In this document: positions 14,242 through 21,703 of the stretch, piece by piece
Numbering within the stretch: the stretch's first letter is position 1
Layout: the number at the start of each line of letters is the position of its first letter
Assembly: GCF_015775975.1 (NCBI RefSeq)
Contig: NZ_CP064056.1
Location: 1,984,001-2,048,000, forward strand
Direction: 5' to 3'
DNA: 64,000 nt
Source: Staphylococcus lloydii
Lineage (GTDB): Bacteria; Bacillota; Bacilli; Staphylococcales; Staphylococcaceae
Made by a program: the position numbers and the translations under genes
Notes under the pieces: generated by a model
Databases searched by the model: none
What the model was told of the DNA's origin: nothing
What the model saw: the letters and a program-made list of their open reading frames with translations, nothing else

Positions 14242-14644
14242 TAGGATAAACACATATGCTGAACTTTATGGAAACATAAAGAAGCCACGGATAAAAAACC
14301 GCGGCGATAACATAATTGAAAGTTGGAGCCCCTGCTTCTAAAGCACTAGGTGAAATTGCAAAATCAAACGCGTCACTTGCAAGTAGATTTGGAATTAAAA
14401 ATAGTAAAGGGGTAGATTTAATTACAAACATGAGTAAACGCAACACATTTGGTAGTACTATCGCATCACAAGCTCCAACGCTAGGTAATTTATTGCCCTT
14501 CTATACAGTAATGTATAGTTTGTATCGGGTGAATTCAAAGGAAGCCTAAGTCTATTGATATGGTGACTTTGAGCTAAGCCTTATTTAAGGAAAGTGCAAC
14601 GCATAGCTGACGAAATAATTCAGCCACGAGCGCCCGATATCCTA
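14242..14644 (+). ncRNA. Natural permuted group I intron (reversed halves) enclosing a circular exon
   Basis: The order of group I elements is 3' half, exon, 5' half. 3' half: P8 3' strand TAGGA (14242-14246), P7 3' TATGC (14255-14259), P9 CTTTATG-GAAA-CATAAAG (14264-14281), P9.1 GCCACGG/CCGCGGC (14284-14305), ending CATAATTG with terminal G at 14318. 5' half: P1 GGTAA/TTGCC (14484-14497), P2 CTATAC/GTATAG (14501-14518), P3 TATCGGG (14523-14529) with CCCGATA (14633-14639), P4 TCAAAG/CTTTGA (14535/14567), P5 GCC/GGT, P6 with CCTT/AAGG hairpin, P7 5' GCATA (14601-14605), P7.1 GCTGA/TCAGC, P8 5' TCCTA (14640-14644). P7 and P8 pair perfectly across the two halves. Core segments resemble the phage Twort orf142-I2 intron from memory. 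Expected product: a 168-nt RNA circle. Confidence 0.85.
14319..14486 (+). CDS. Circular exon with a stop-free 56-codon frame (endless ORF)
   Basis: Between the intron's terminal G (14318) and the proposed 5' splice site after U14486 (paired with G14495 as a G-U wobble in P1) lie 168 nt, exactly 56 codons. The frame starting at 14319 has no stop and would continue across the ligation junction (CTA GGT then AAA GTT). The other two frames have stops within the first ten codons. About three quarters of the codons start with a purine, as in real genes. The only ATG is at 14430, with GGGG 17 bases upstream, which is far for a ribosome site. The peptide is rich in Ala, Ser, Gly and Lys; no family recognised. 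Translation is inference. Confidence 0.55.
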
Positions 14645-14710
14645 CTAATATAATTATAACACAAACTTATCAACTATTATAACTTAAACTTATCAAAAAG
14701 GGTGTTTTTT

Positions 14711-15175
14711 ATGGGATTATATGAAGACCTATGTATGGAATACAGTCATATTTATATTAAGGAAACAAACAATCTACCTTCTTTTCAGTCAGGAAGTTGT
14801 GTTAACAAAGAAATATTTATCAGACCTAATTTATCTGAAACACATAAAGCCGAGATACTAGCCGAAGAACTCGCCCACCACAAACTTACATATGGTAACA
14901 TCCTAGATCAATCACAATTCAACAACAGAAAATTCGAAGGGTACGCAAGACGTTATGCCATGGAAAAGATGATTTCACTTCAAGATTTAGTATCAGCCTT
15001 CAAACATGGTTGCCATAATTTATATACGATGGCTAATTTTTTTGAACTTACAGAAGGTTATGTACAAGATTGTATTGCACATTATAAACGTAAATATGGT
15101 TTAGCAACTCACTGTGGGAATTATGTAATACAGTTTGAGCCACTGAGAGTATTTGAATATAAAACAATAGAATAA
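14711..15175 (+). CDS. ImmA-like metallopeptidase/anti-repressor
   Basis: 154 residues from the ATG at 14711 (AAAGGGTG upstream; a GTG start at 14702 would overlap that site). The IrrE/ImmA-type core is EILAEELAHHKLTYG at about 48-62. The zinc motif reads EELAH rather than HExxH, a change I recall in other phage ImmA-like proteins. ImmA cleaves the ImmR repressor upon DNA damage in ICEBs1. Here it is separated from immR by the permuted intron but lies in the same rightward transcription unit. Confidence 0.8.
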   Translation: MGLYEDLCMEYSHIYIKETNNLPSFQSGSCVNKEIFIRPNLSETHKAEILAEELAHHKLTYGNILDQSQFNNRKFEGYARRYAMEKMISLQDLVSAFKHGCHNLYTMANFFELTEGYVQDCIAHYKRKYGLATHCGNYVIQFEPLRVFEYKTIE

Positions 15176-15185
15176 GGGGATTGAT

Positions 15186-15368
15186 ATGGGTACTTTACTA
15201 GTAAGCGCAATAATTTTTTTGGTAATTGGTATCATACTTATGTATATGGCGTCAAAAAGTGCAGATACGAATGGTAAGAGTAACGGACCCGTTGAAGGAT
15301 GTGGTTGCGTCTTATTTATAGTTGGAGTTTTATTTGTAATTGGTATTTTAATTGCTACCTTTTCATAG
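15186..15368 (+). CDS. Small membrane protein of the lysogeny operon
   Basis: 60 residues with two hydrophobic helices (about 3-22 and 40-58) separated by a glycine-rich polar loop that ends GCGCV. It follows immA by 10 bp with AAGGGGATTG before the ATG. It could be a superinfection-exclusion membrane protein, a role inferred from its place among lysogeny genes. Confidence 0.6.
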   Translation: MGTLLVSAIIFLVIGIILMYMASKSADTNGKSNGPVEGCGCVLFIVGVLFVIGILIATFS

Positions 15369-15410
15369 GTATTAATTTAAATAAATTTAAAAAAAGAGGA
15401 TGGATTAATA

Positions 15411-16010
15411 GTGAAAAAGGTTTTATTTTTAATTTTAGCAGGATTTTTAGTTTTAAGTGCATGTGGAAATAAAGAAGATAATAAATCTGATGATAATAAA
15501 AAATCAGAAAGTAAAAGCAAGAAAACTAATGATAAGAAGTCTAATGACAAAAAATCGAATGATGATAAAAAGTCAGCTAAAAAAGATAACAACAAAGATA
15601 AATCGGATAAAGACAAACAAACTGCTAGTAACGACAATAAATCACAAGATAATGGAAACCAACAAGCTTACGCAGATAATCAAGCGCAAGATAACAACAA
15701 TACACAACAGGCTAATACTGAACAACAGAATCAACAAGCAAATACTAGTCAACAACAAGCTAATGCAAATACACAACAGACTCAACAATCTCAACCACAG
15801 CAGCAACAAGCTCAAGACAATGGTGCAAAATACCAACAAGATAATAGTGCTTACCAAAAAGAATATACAAATGATGGTCACGAAAAATATAATAACAACT
15901 TTTCAAATTCTAAAATAAACAAAGAACAAAATACTTTAGACCAACAATTACAAAATGGAACAATTAACCAACAACAATATGATTTGTGGTCAAAACAAAT
16001 TAGAAACTAA
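15411..16010 (+). CDS. Prophage lipoprotein with low-complexity linker
   Basis: 199 residues. Lipoprotein signal peptide MKKVLFLILAGFLVLSACG with lipobox LSAC (Cys18). A Lys/Asp/Asn/Ser-rich stretch (about 20-80) is followed by a Gln/Asn-rich stretch (about 80-140), then a short folded-looking end with NKEQNTLDQQLQNGTINQQQY, which resembles a SHOCT-like motif. Expected on the outer face of the membrane. Lipoproteins in phage lysogeny modules often block DNA entry of related phages (for example Ltp of TP-J34); that function is inferred. Confidence 0.75.
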   Translation: MKKVLFLILAGFLVLSACGNKEDNKSDDNKKSESKSKKTNDKKSNDKKSNDDKKSAKKDNNKDKSDKDKQTASNDNKSQDNGNQQAYADNQAQDNNNTQQANTEQQNQQANTSQQQANANTQQTQQSQPQQQQAQDNGAKYQQDNSAYQKEYTNDGHEKYNNNFSNSKINKEQNTLDQQLQNGTINQQQYDLWSKQIRN

Positions 16011-16011
16011 C

Positions 16012-16045
16012 TATAAGGGCACCCTAACGTGCCCTATATATTTTA
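16012..16045 (+). terminator. Terminator after the prophage lipoprotein gene
   Basis: AGGGCAC (16016-16022), loop CCTAAC, GTGCCCT (16029-16035), then TATATATTTT. It closes the immR-immA-lipoprotein unit and separates it from the HEPN gene. Confidence 0.65.
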
Positions 16046-16071
16046 AAATTTATTATTAAGGAAGATAATGC

Positions 16072-16944
16072 ATGAATATAGAAATGGTAAATAATTTATT
16101 AACGCAATTTAAAAAAGGATATTTAAATAAAATAGAAAGTGATTATAGTTTTTTGTCTGAAAATGACAAGAAAAATTTTCCATTTTATAAAGCCTATGAT
16201 TACTTAGGTTTAATAATTTTAAATATAGGAAAAATTAACGAACCCAATGAGTATATTGTCGTTATTACAAATAATATCGAAAATCAATATATTAAAGAAA
16301 CTCAAATAAATACTGAAGATCCTAATTTCAAAAAAATGATAGCTAATGAAGATAACCCCGAAGAAGTGGCTCAATATCTGCTTCCTACTATAGACTTTAA
16401 TAATAAGAAATTTAGTTATGTAAAATTCGGTATTAATTATGAACTCAAACCCGACCACTTCGGTTTTAAAGGTAAATTATTAGCAAAAGAACATTATGAT
16501 GAGATCTATAAAGATAAGAGCAAAAAAATAATGAATAATAATAAGCCATCCAAAAACCCGTTTTCATTTTTAGATTTTGAAACAATTATGGATAAAGTGA
16601 ATGACGCTGATTTCAAGTATCAAATGAATGAAGCAAAAATCTGTTATGAAAATCAATTATATTTAGCTGCTACTTGTACCTTTTCTGTATGTTTAGAAAC
16701 TGTATTAATGATTATCCTTGAGAAAAACAATTTGAAAGTTGATGATGACAGTACTATGTTAAATAAAATCGGAGAAACACTCAGAAATAAAAATATTATT
16801 TCAAAAAGAGCTAACAATAGACTTTTAGTTACTTATTCAGTTAGAAACTCGACATCACATACAAACAAAAACAAGGTGATACAAAATGACTGTGAATGGA
16901 TTCTTAAAACTATTGAATTTTTTGTTGACGAATATATAGATTAA
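16072..16944 (+). CDS. HEPN-type protein, candidate anti-phage cargo
   Basis: 290 residues. The first half is mixed alpha/beta and unrecognised. The C-terminal ~110 residues are helical (EAKICYENQLYLAATCTFSVCLETVLMIIL) and end with the motif YSVRNSTSHTN, where Arg258 and His263 form the Rx4H signature of HEPN ribonucleases. It has its own unit between the lipoprotein terminator and integrase, the usual place for lysogenic cargo. HEPN proteins often act in abortive infection or toxin-antitoxin systems; this role is inferred. Confidence 0.65.
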   Translation: MNIEMVNNLLTQFKKGYLNKIESDYSFLSENDKKNFPFYKAYDYLGLIILNIGKINEPNEYIVVITNNIENQYIKETQINTEDPNFKKMIANEDNPEEVAQYLLPTIDFNNKKFSYVKFGINYELKPDHFGFKGKLLAKEHYDEIYKDKSKKIMNNNKPSKNPFSFLDFETIMDKVNDADFKYQMNEAKICYENQLYLAATCTFSVCLETVLMIILEKNNLKVDDDSTMLNKIGETLRNKNIISKRANNRLLVTYSVRNSTSHTNKNKVIQNDCEWILKTIEFFVDEYID

Positions 16945-17123
16945 TTATTTTCATTTGAATTGCGAAGTTTTTGTAATAGCTTATAATAATCTTTTGCAAA
17001 AGAATCCTGCATTTCATCTTCATGCCACAAATCATAATTCTCAAGTAAATTAGTAGATTTCGACAAGTAATCTAGGCTTACAAAAATAACATGAATATCT
17101 TTATCGCTAAGTTTAATATTCAT
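16941..17123 (-). CDS. Small acidic protein opposite the HEPN gene
   Basis: 60 residues (MNIKLSDKDIHVIFVSLDYL at the start, acidic helical rest). It converges with the HEPN gene, overlapping at the stop codons by 4 bp. AGGTG lies upstream of the ATG and an extended -10 (TGTTATAAT) at about 17146-17153. It may be an independent cargo gene or, less likely, the antitoxin partner of the HEPN protein. No family recognised. Confidence 0.5.
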   Translation of the reverse strand: MNIKLSDKDIHVIFVSLDYLSKSTNLLENYDLWHEDEMQDSFAKDYYKLLQKLRNSNENN

Positions 17124-17177
17124 AGCAACACCTACTTTTTATTTAATTATAACACAAAACTATAATTAATACATTAT

Positions 17178-17216
17178 CCCATAGTTTTTATCTATGGGTA
17201 TATATTTTTATCTTTT
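17178..17216. terminator. Hairpin upstream of integrase
   Basis: A perfect 7-bp stem CCCATAG/CTATGGG (17178-17198) with a T-rich loop, followed on the plus strand by TATATTTTTATCTTTTTT. It could stop rightward transcription before int, or be a regulatory dyad for int. The int ribosome site GGAGG follows at 17221. Confidence 0.5.
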
Positions 17217-17235
17217 TTAGGGAGGAAAATTAAAC

Positions 17236-18285
17236 ATGGCATCATTTACAGTAACAAAACGTAAAAATAAAACATCTACGACTTGGCAATACGATGTGAA
17301 AGACTCTAGTTTTAAGTCAGGTAAAAAACGTAAATCAGGATTTAAAACGAAAGCAGAAGCAATTAATGCAGCACAACAACTTATTAGAGATTTGGAAGAT
17401 GGTAACAAGATTGAAGATAATAAAACATTCGAAGCATATTACAAAGACTGGCTAGAGATAAAAAATAAAAAACATGTCGCATCACAGCAATACTATTGGT
17501 ATGAACGGTCATTAAAACTTTTTAATGAATGGTTTGGTAAGAGTTACTTAATTGGCAACATTAAACGTACTGATTACCAAAAATTTTTAAATGATTTTGG
17601 TCAGGGACGCACAGATGAAACTGTTCGTAAAGTAAATGGTTGTTTATCTCCCTGCCTTAGAGATGCAGTATATGACGGTTATATAAAAAAAGACCCTACT
17701 TATCAAATTGATATTAAAGGGACTAAAAAAGCTAAACAGGAATCCACAAAGTATATAACTATAGAAAGTTATCTTAAATTAATTGAGTATTTTAAATCTA
17801 GAGAAGAGCAAAGTTATATTTTTCTTTATATTTTAGGAATTACAGGAGCAAGATATAGTGATGCTATTAATATGACAAGCGTTGATTTGAACAGTAAAGA
17901 AGGAATTATACATTTAAGAGGAACAAAAACAAGTAACGCTGATCGCTTTGTGGAAGTTACAACAAAAGATGTTTTATTAATTAAATCTAAACTGGCCAAT
18001 TTACCACAACGTGTTAATGGCAAATTATTTAAATTAAGTCACAACGCTGTAAAAAAATCATTTGATTTCGCAAAAAAACAAATAGGATTAAAAGATAATT
18101 CTATTACTCCATACGTATTAAGACACACTCACACATCATACTTACTTTCTAAAGGAATTCCCATTGAATATATTAGTAAGCGTTTAGGGCATTCTAGTAT
18201 ATCAATTACATTAGACACGTACTCACACTTGTTAGAAGAACAAAAAAAAGAGCAAGGTCAACGTGTAAGAGAATTATTCTCTTGA
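17236..18285 (+). CDS. int: Tyrosine recombinase integrase
   Basis: 349 residues. An N-terminal AP2-like arm-binding domain (about 1-60), a SAM-like core-binding domain (about 63-165) and a catalytic domain. Active-site residues: Arg206 (GITGARYSD), Lys231 (RGTKTSN), Arg296 (YVLRHTHTS), His319 (RLGHSS) and nucleophile Tyr329 (LDTYSHL). The first position of the HxxR box is Tyr293 rather than His. It ends 52 bp from the 3' end of ssrA, so the tmRNA gene is the likely attachment site. Confidence 0.93.
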   Translation: MASFTVTKRKNKTSTTWQYDVKDSSFKSGKKRKSGFKTKAEAINAAQQLIRDLEDGNKIEDNKTFEAYYKDWLEIKNKKHVASQQYYWYERSLKLFNEWFGKSYLIGNIKRTDYQKFLNDFGQGRTDETVRKVNGCLSPCLRDAVYDGYIKKDPTYQIDIKGTKKAKQESTKYITIESYLKLIEYFKSREEQSYIFLYILGITGARYSDAINMTSVDLNSKEGIIHLRGTKTSNADRFVEVTTKDVLLIKSKLANLPQRVNGKLFKLSHNAVKKSFDFAKKQIGLKDNSITPYVLRHTHTSYLLSKGIPIEYISKRLGHSSISITLDTYSHLLEEQKKEQGQRVRELFS

Positions 18286-18360
18286 CACATATTTGACACT
18301 TGCTACCTTAAAAGCCTTGTATATAAAGGCTTGCATATGGAGACGGCGGGATTCGAACCC
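18282..18360. other. Right attachment region at the ssrA 3' end
   Basis: Two direct TTGACAC repeats (18282-18288, 18293-18299) and an inverted repeat AAGCCTT/AAGGCTT (18312-18332) lie between int and the tmRNA 3' end. The attachment core of tmRNA-integrating phages lies within the last bases of ssrA (here about 18338-18360). The TTGACAC pair could be integrase arm sites. The matching left core is outside the window, so the core length is not known. Confidence 0.6.
18312..18332. terminator. Hairpin between int and ssrA
   Basis: AAGCCTT (18312-18318), loop GTATATA, AAGGCTT (18326-18332). It can end int or, with TTTTAAGG downstream on the minus strand, ssrA. It also lies in the attachment region. 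Confidence 0.5.
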
Positions 18361-18694
18361 GCGTCCAGAGGTCCTGATACAAATCTTTCTACGTGCGTAG
18401 TCTATCGTTAAGTTTCGCATAATGAGAGGTGATAGACGACCAACATTATGCTAGTTTGATTAATCTCTTCTAGGCAGACTTCAAACTGCAGTGCCTAGCG
18501 TATCCTACTACAGTTGAATCGCGTTAACAGTGCATAGGAAACACTGTTAGGCGATGCAGAGTGCTATTACGCAGCTACTGCTAAATTATTGTTTGATTTG
18601 CCAGTTATTATAAACTGAGTGTGTTGTTGCGGAGACAACCCTCCGACACGCTTAATTAGCTCGGGGGACCCCTGTCGAATCCAAAAACGTCCCC
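18338..18694 (-). ncRNA. ssrA: tmRNA
   Basis: The 5' end GGGGACGTTTTTGGATTCGAC (read from 18694) and the 3' end with GGGTTCGAATCCCGCCGTC and CCA at 18340-18338 form the tRNA-like domain. The tag frame (18602 down to 18567) reads GKSNNNLAVAA then stop. As I recall, the S. aureus tag has F where this has L. About 357 nt. It rescues ribosomes stalled on broken mRNA with SmpB, encoded next door. Its 3' end doubles as the prophage attachment site and appears intact. Confidence 0.95.
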
Positions 18695-18797
18695 TTAATA
18701 GGAAATAATGTACTTTCTGTCGATAAATTGCATCTAATCTTTTTCAGAAAGCACATTTAATAATATCAAACAATCGCTTGTAGCGCAACAAATCCGC

Positions 18798-19262
18798 TTA
18801 ATAACGGGCTTTCATTTCTCTATCTATATCACGTTTCACTGCTTTTTCTTTTAAAGCTTGACGCTTATCATATTTTTTCTTACCACGTGCTATACCTAAT
18901 AAGACTTTGCAGTTACCATGTTTTAAATAGAGTTTCAAAGGAACGATAGAGTACCCGACTTCTCTCGTTCTATCTCCTAGCTTAGCAATCTCACGTTTGT
19001 GTAATAATAACTTACGTGAACGTCTAGGATCATGATTAAATCGGTTACCCTCTTCATATGGCGCGATATGCATGTTTTGCAAGTATATCTCGCCACGTTT
19101 CACTTGTGCATAACTATCCTTCAAGTTGGCACTGCCACGTCGGATAGACTTAATTTCAGTTCCTTGTAACACAATGCCCGCTTCAATCGTATCTTCAATA
19201 TTAAAATCATGTCTTGCTTTACGATTTTCAGCTAATGTACCTGGTGATTTTTTCTTTGGCAT
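18798..19262 (-). CDS. smpB: SsrA-binding protein SmpB
   Basis: 154 residues, full length. Starts [20 protein letters not shown], with the conserved [19 protein letters not shown] core and a basic C-terminal tail ([11 protein letters not shown]). It binds tmRNA and guides it to the empty A site. It lies directly downstream of rnr and upstream of ssrA, the standard firmicute trans-translation cluster. Confidence 0.97.
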   Translation of the reverse strand: MPKKKSPGTLAENRKARHDFNIEDTIEAGIVLQGTEIKSIRRGSANLKDSYAQVKRGEIYLQNMHIAPYEEGNRFNHDPRRSRKLLLHKREIAKLGDRTREVGYSIVPLKLYLKHGNCKVLLGIARGKKKYDKRQALKEKAVKRDIDREMKARY

Positions 19263-19284
19263 TGAGTTTCACCTCTTTGTTGAT

Positions 19285-21669
19285 TTATTTTTTCTTTTTA
19301 CGTGCGTGTTTCTTTACCTTTTTGTCTTTGTAAAAAGGTTTGTGTTTCGTATTTCCATTGCTTTGGTTATCACGTTGACGTTGATTTTTACCTTTACGTT
19401 GTTTTTTCTTTTTGCTGCCTTTATTATCGTTATCTTTATTTTTATCTAAAGACTTGCCTCGCGTTTTAGCTTGAATTGTCTTGCCTCTCGCTGGTCGTTG
19501 GCTACGCTCATTCTTCGGTAGCGGCATACCTACGATTTGGAAATCAATCATACGCTCATCTACGTCTACATTGATAACTTTTATCTGCACTGAATCACCG
19601 ATACGGAATACTTTAGCCTGACGTTCACCAATCATTGCCATTTGGCGTTCATCAAAGTGGTAATAATCGTCTGTTAAATTAGCTACGTGTACCATACCTT
19701 CGATAGTATTCGGCAACTCAATAAACATACCAAAGTTTGCTACTGAACTAATGATACCTTCAAACTCTTCGCCAATATGTTGTACCATATATTCGGCTTT
19801 CTTAAGTTCGTCAGTGTCACGTTCTGCTTCAATTGCTCTACGTTCTCTTTGAGAAGTATGATCGGCAATTTCAGGTAATTTTTCTTCCCATTTATGCACT
19901 TCTTTATTATCCATCGTATTGTCGATTAAATATTTACGTATTAATCTATGCACAATCAAATCAGGATATCTTCTGATTGGTGACGTAAAGTGAGTATAAT
20001 ACTCTGCAGATAAGCCGAAATGACCTAAATTTGTATCATCATAACGTGCTTGTTGCATAGAACGAAGCATCATCGTAGAAATTACCATTTGTTCTGGCAA
20101 TCCTTCAACTTCTTGTTGAATTTTTTGTAATGTCGCTGGATGAATATCCTCGCCAGTACCTTTGATCATTAAACCAAAGTTAGTAATAAAATCGAAGAAT
20201 TGACGTAAGCGTTCTGATTTCGGTTGTTCGTGTACACGATATATAAATGGTACGTCTAACTTATCAAAGTGTTCTGCAACCGTTTCGTTTGCTGCTAACA
20301 TAAATGATTCTATTAAACGTTCGCCTTCGCCACGACTTCGCACTTGTACGTCTGTTGGTATACCATCGCCATCTACAAGTACTTTTGCTTCATTAATATC
20401 AAAGTCAATTTCACCACGACGTCTTCTCATTGAAATTAAGCGTTGAGATAAGTCTTGTGCTAAATCAAGCATTGGTGTGACTTCACTATATTTTTCGCGT
20501 GTCGTTTCGTTTTTATCAGTAATAATTTCATTAACTTCGTCATAAGTCATACGATAATCAGAATGTATAACGCTATCAAAAATTTCATGTTTTACAACGT
20601 CTCCACTCTGATCAAGTTCCATACGACAACTTAAAGTTAATCTATCCACATTTGGATTTAATGAACAAATACCGTTACTTAAACGGTGAGGAATCATAGG
20701 AATAACACGGTCTACTAAATAGACACTCGTAGCTCTATCAAAGGCTTCTTGATCTAAAGCCGAATCCTCAGTGACATAATAACTTACGTCGGCAATACTT
20801 ACGGTAAGCTCTGTATGGCCATTTTTTAATTTCTTCACGCTAATGGCATCGTCTAAGTCTTTAGCATCTGCGCCATCAATCGTTATTGTAAGTTCGTCAC
20901 GTAAGTCTTTTCTACCTTTAAGTTCATTTGGTTCAATTTGTTCAGGCACTTTCTCAGCTTCAGCTAATACATTATCAGGGAACTCAATTTCGATACCATG
21001 TTGATAAATGATTGATAATATATCTACGCCGGGATCATTTTTATGTCCTAAAATTGCAGAGATGTGACCTTCTGGGTTCGAGTTTTCATCTGCATATTTT
21101 GTAATTTGGACAAGTACTTTATGTCCGTCTACGGCACCTAAGTTTTGTCCTTTTGGAATAAAGACATCTTGCATAATACGTTTGTCGTCGGGTATTACAA
21201 AGCCAAAGTGTCGTGCTTCACTATAAGTACCGACAACTTGCGTTACTGAATGTGTTTCAATAGATTTCACTTCACCTTCAGTTTTACCTTTATGGTCACC
21301 TCTTGAATTGTGAAGCTCTACTAATACAGTATCTCCATCTAACGCTCTATTAATTTTTGTTGGGGGAATAAAGATATCATCCATGTCACTATCTTCCGGA
21401 CGTAAAAAAGCAAAACCTTTTTTGTTTTGACTTAAAGTTCCTTTAATGAGTGAGCCTTGTTTAGATTTATTACTTTCTCTGCGTTGATATCTATCCGTTT
21501 TAGTTCTTTCTATTAAACCAGTTTGTTCTAGTTCTACGAGCACCTTAATTAAGTCTCTAAATGAGTCGGCACTGTTCAAACCTAAGGCATCTTGAAAGTC
21601 AGACACTGACATCGGTTCATAATCTGGTTGTTTAATTATTTCTTCAATGGATTGTTTTAAATTCATCAT
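19285..21669 (-). CDS. rnr: Ribonuclease R
   Basis: 794 residues. N-terminal helix-turn-helix-like domain, two cold-shock domains, RNB catalytic domain with TIDGADAKDLDDAISV (acidic metal ligands, about 265-285), S1 domain (GEEFEGIISSVANFGMFIELP) and a very basic Lys-rich tail. It degrades structured RNA 3' to 5' and clears defective mRNA together with trans-translation. AAAGGAGGGGC precedes the ATG. Confidence 0.96.
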   Translation of the reverse strand: MMNLKQSIEEIIKQPDYEPMSVSDFQDALGLNSADSFRDLIKVLVELEQTGLIERTKTDRYQRRESNKSKQGSLIKGTLSQNKKGFAFLRPEDSDMDDIFIPPTKINRALDGDTVLVELHNSRGDHKGKTEGEVKSIETHSVTQVVGTYSEARHFGFVIPDDKRIMQDVFIPKGQNLGAVDGHKVLVQITKYADENSNPEGHISAILGHKNDPGVDILSIIYQHGIEIEFPDNVLAEAEKVPEQIEPNELKGRKDLRDELTITIDGADAKDLDDAISVKKLKNGHTELTVSIADVSYYVTEDSALDQEAFDRATSVYLVDRVIPMIPHRLSNGICSLNPNVDRLTLSCRMELDQSGDVVKHEIFDSVIHSDYRMTYDEVNEIITDKNETTREKYSEVTPMLDLAQDLSQRLISMRRRRGEIDFDINEAKVLVDGDGIPTDVQVRSRGEGERLIESFMLAANETVAEHFDKLDVPFIYRVHEQPKSERLRQFFDFITNFGLMIKGTGEDIHPATLQKIQQEVEGLPEQMVISTMMLRSMQQARYDDTNLGHFGLSAEYYTHFTSPIRRYPDLIVHRLIRKYLIDNTMDNKEVHKWEEKLPEIADHTSQRERRAIEAERDTDELKKAEYMVQHIGEEFEGIISSVANFGMFIELPNTIEGMVHVANLTDDYYHFDERQMAMIGERQAKVFRIGDSVQIKVINVDVDERMIDFQIVGMPLPKNERSQRPARGKTIQAKTRGKSLDKNKDNDNKGSKKKKQRKGKNQRQRDNQSNGNTKHKPFYKDKKVKKHARKKKK

Positions 21670-21703
21670 GCCCCTCCTTTCTAATTGTATATTTATCTTT
21701 GCA

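Larger units (their letters stand above)
1..18360. mobile_element. Temperate siphophage prophage, right part (left end outside window)
   Basis: A continuous phage block with typical temperate modules: integrase, immunity region, replication genes, small early genes and the late activators RinA/RinB. Lysogeny genes (13.9-18.3 kb) read rightward and lytic early genes leftward, diverging at the immunity switch near 13.8 kb. The integrase ends about 50 bp from the 3' end of ssrA, the expected right attachment region for a tmRNA-integrating phage. No structural genes are in view, so the element continues to the left. The exact right boundary cannot be fixed without the left attachment site. Confidence 0.92.

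Noticed and set aside
14316..14549. A 77-codon frame from a TTG between immR and immA, as an ordinary gene
   Set aside because: Its beginning is the terminal TTG of the group I intron 3' half and its end runs through P2, P3 and P4 of the 5' half; no ribosome site precedes the TTG. The coding signal belongs to the 168-nt exon only.
15457..15918. Alternative 153-aa frame over the prophage lipoprotein
   Set aside because: No signal peptide or family; composition follows the low-complexity linker of the lipoprotein in another frame.
18567..18602. Possible disruption of ssrA by the prophage
   Set aside because: Tag frame, 5' end and tRNA-like 3' end are all intact; the phage supplies or preserves the 3' end.
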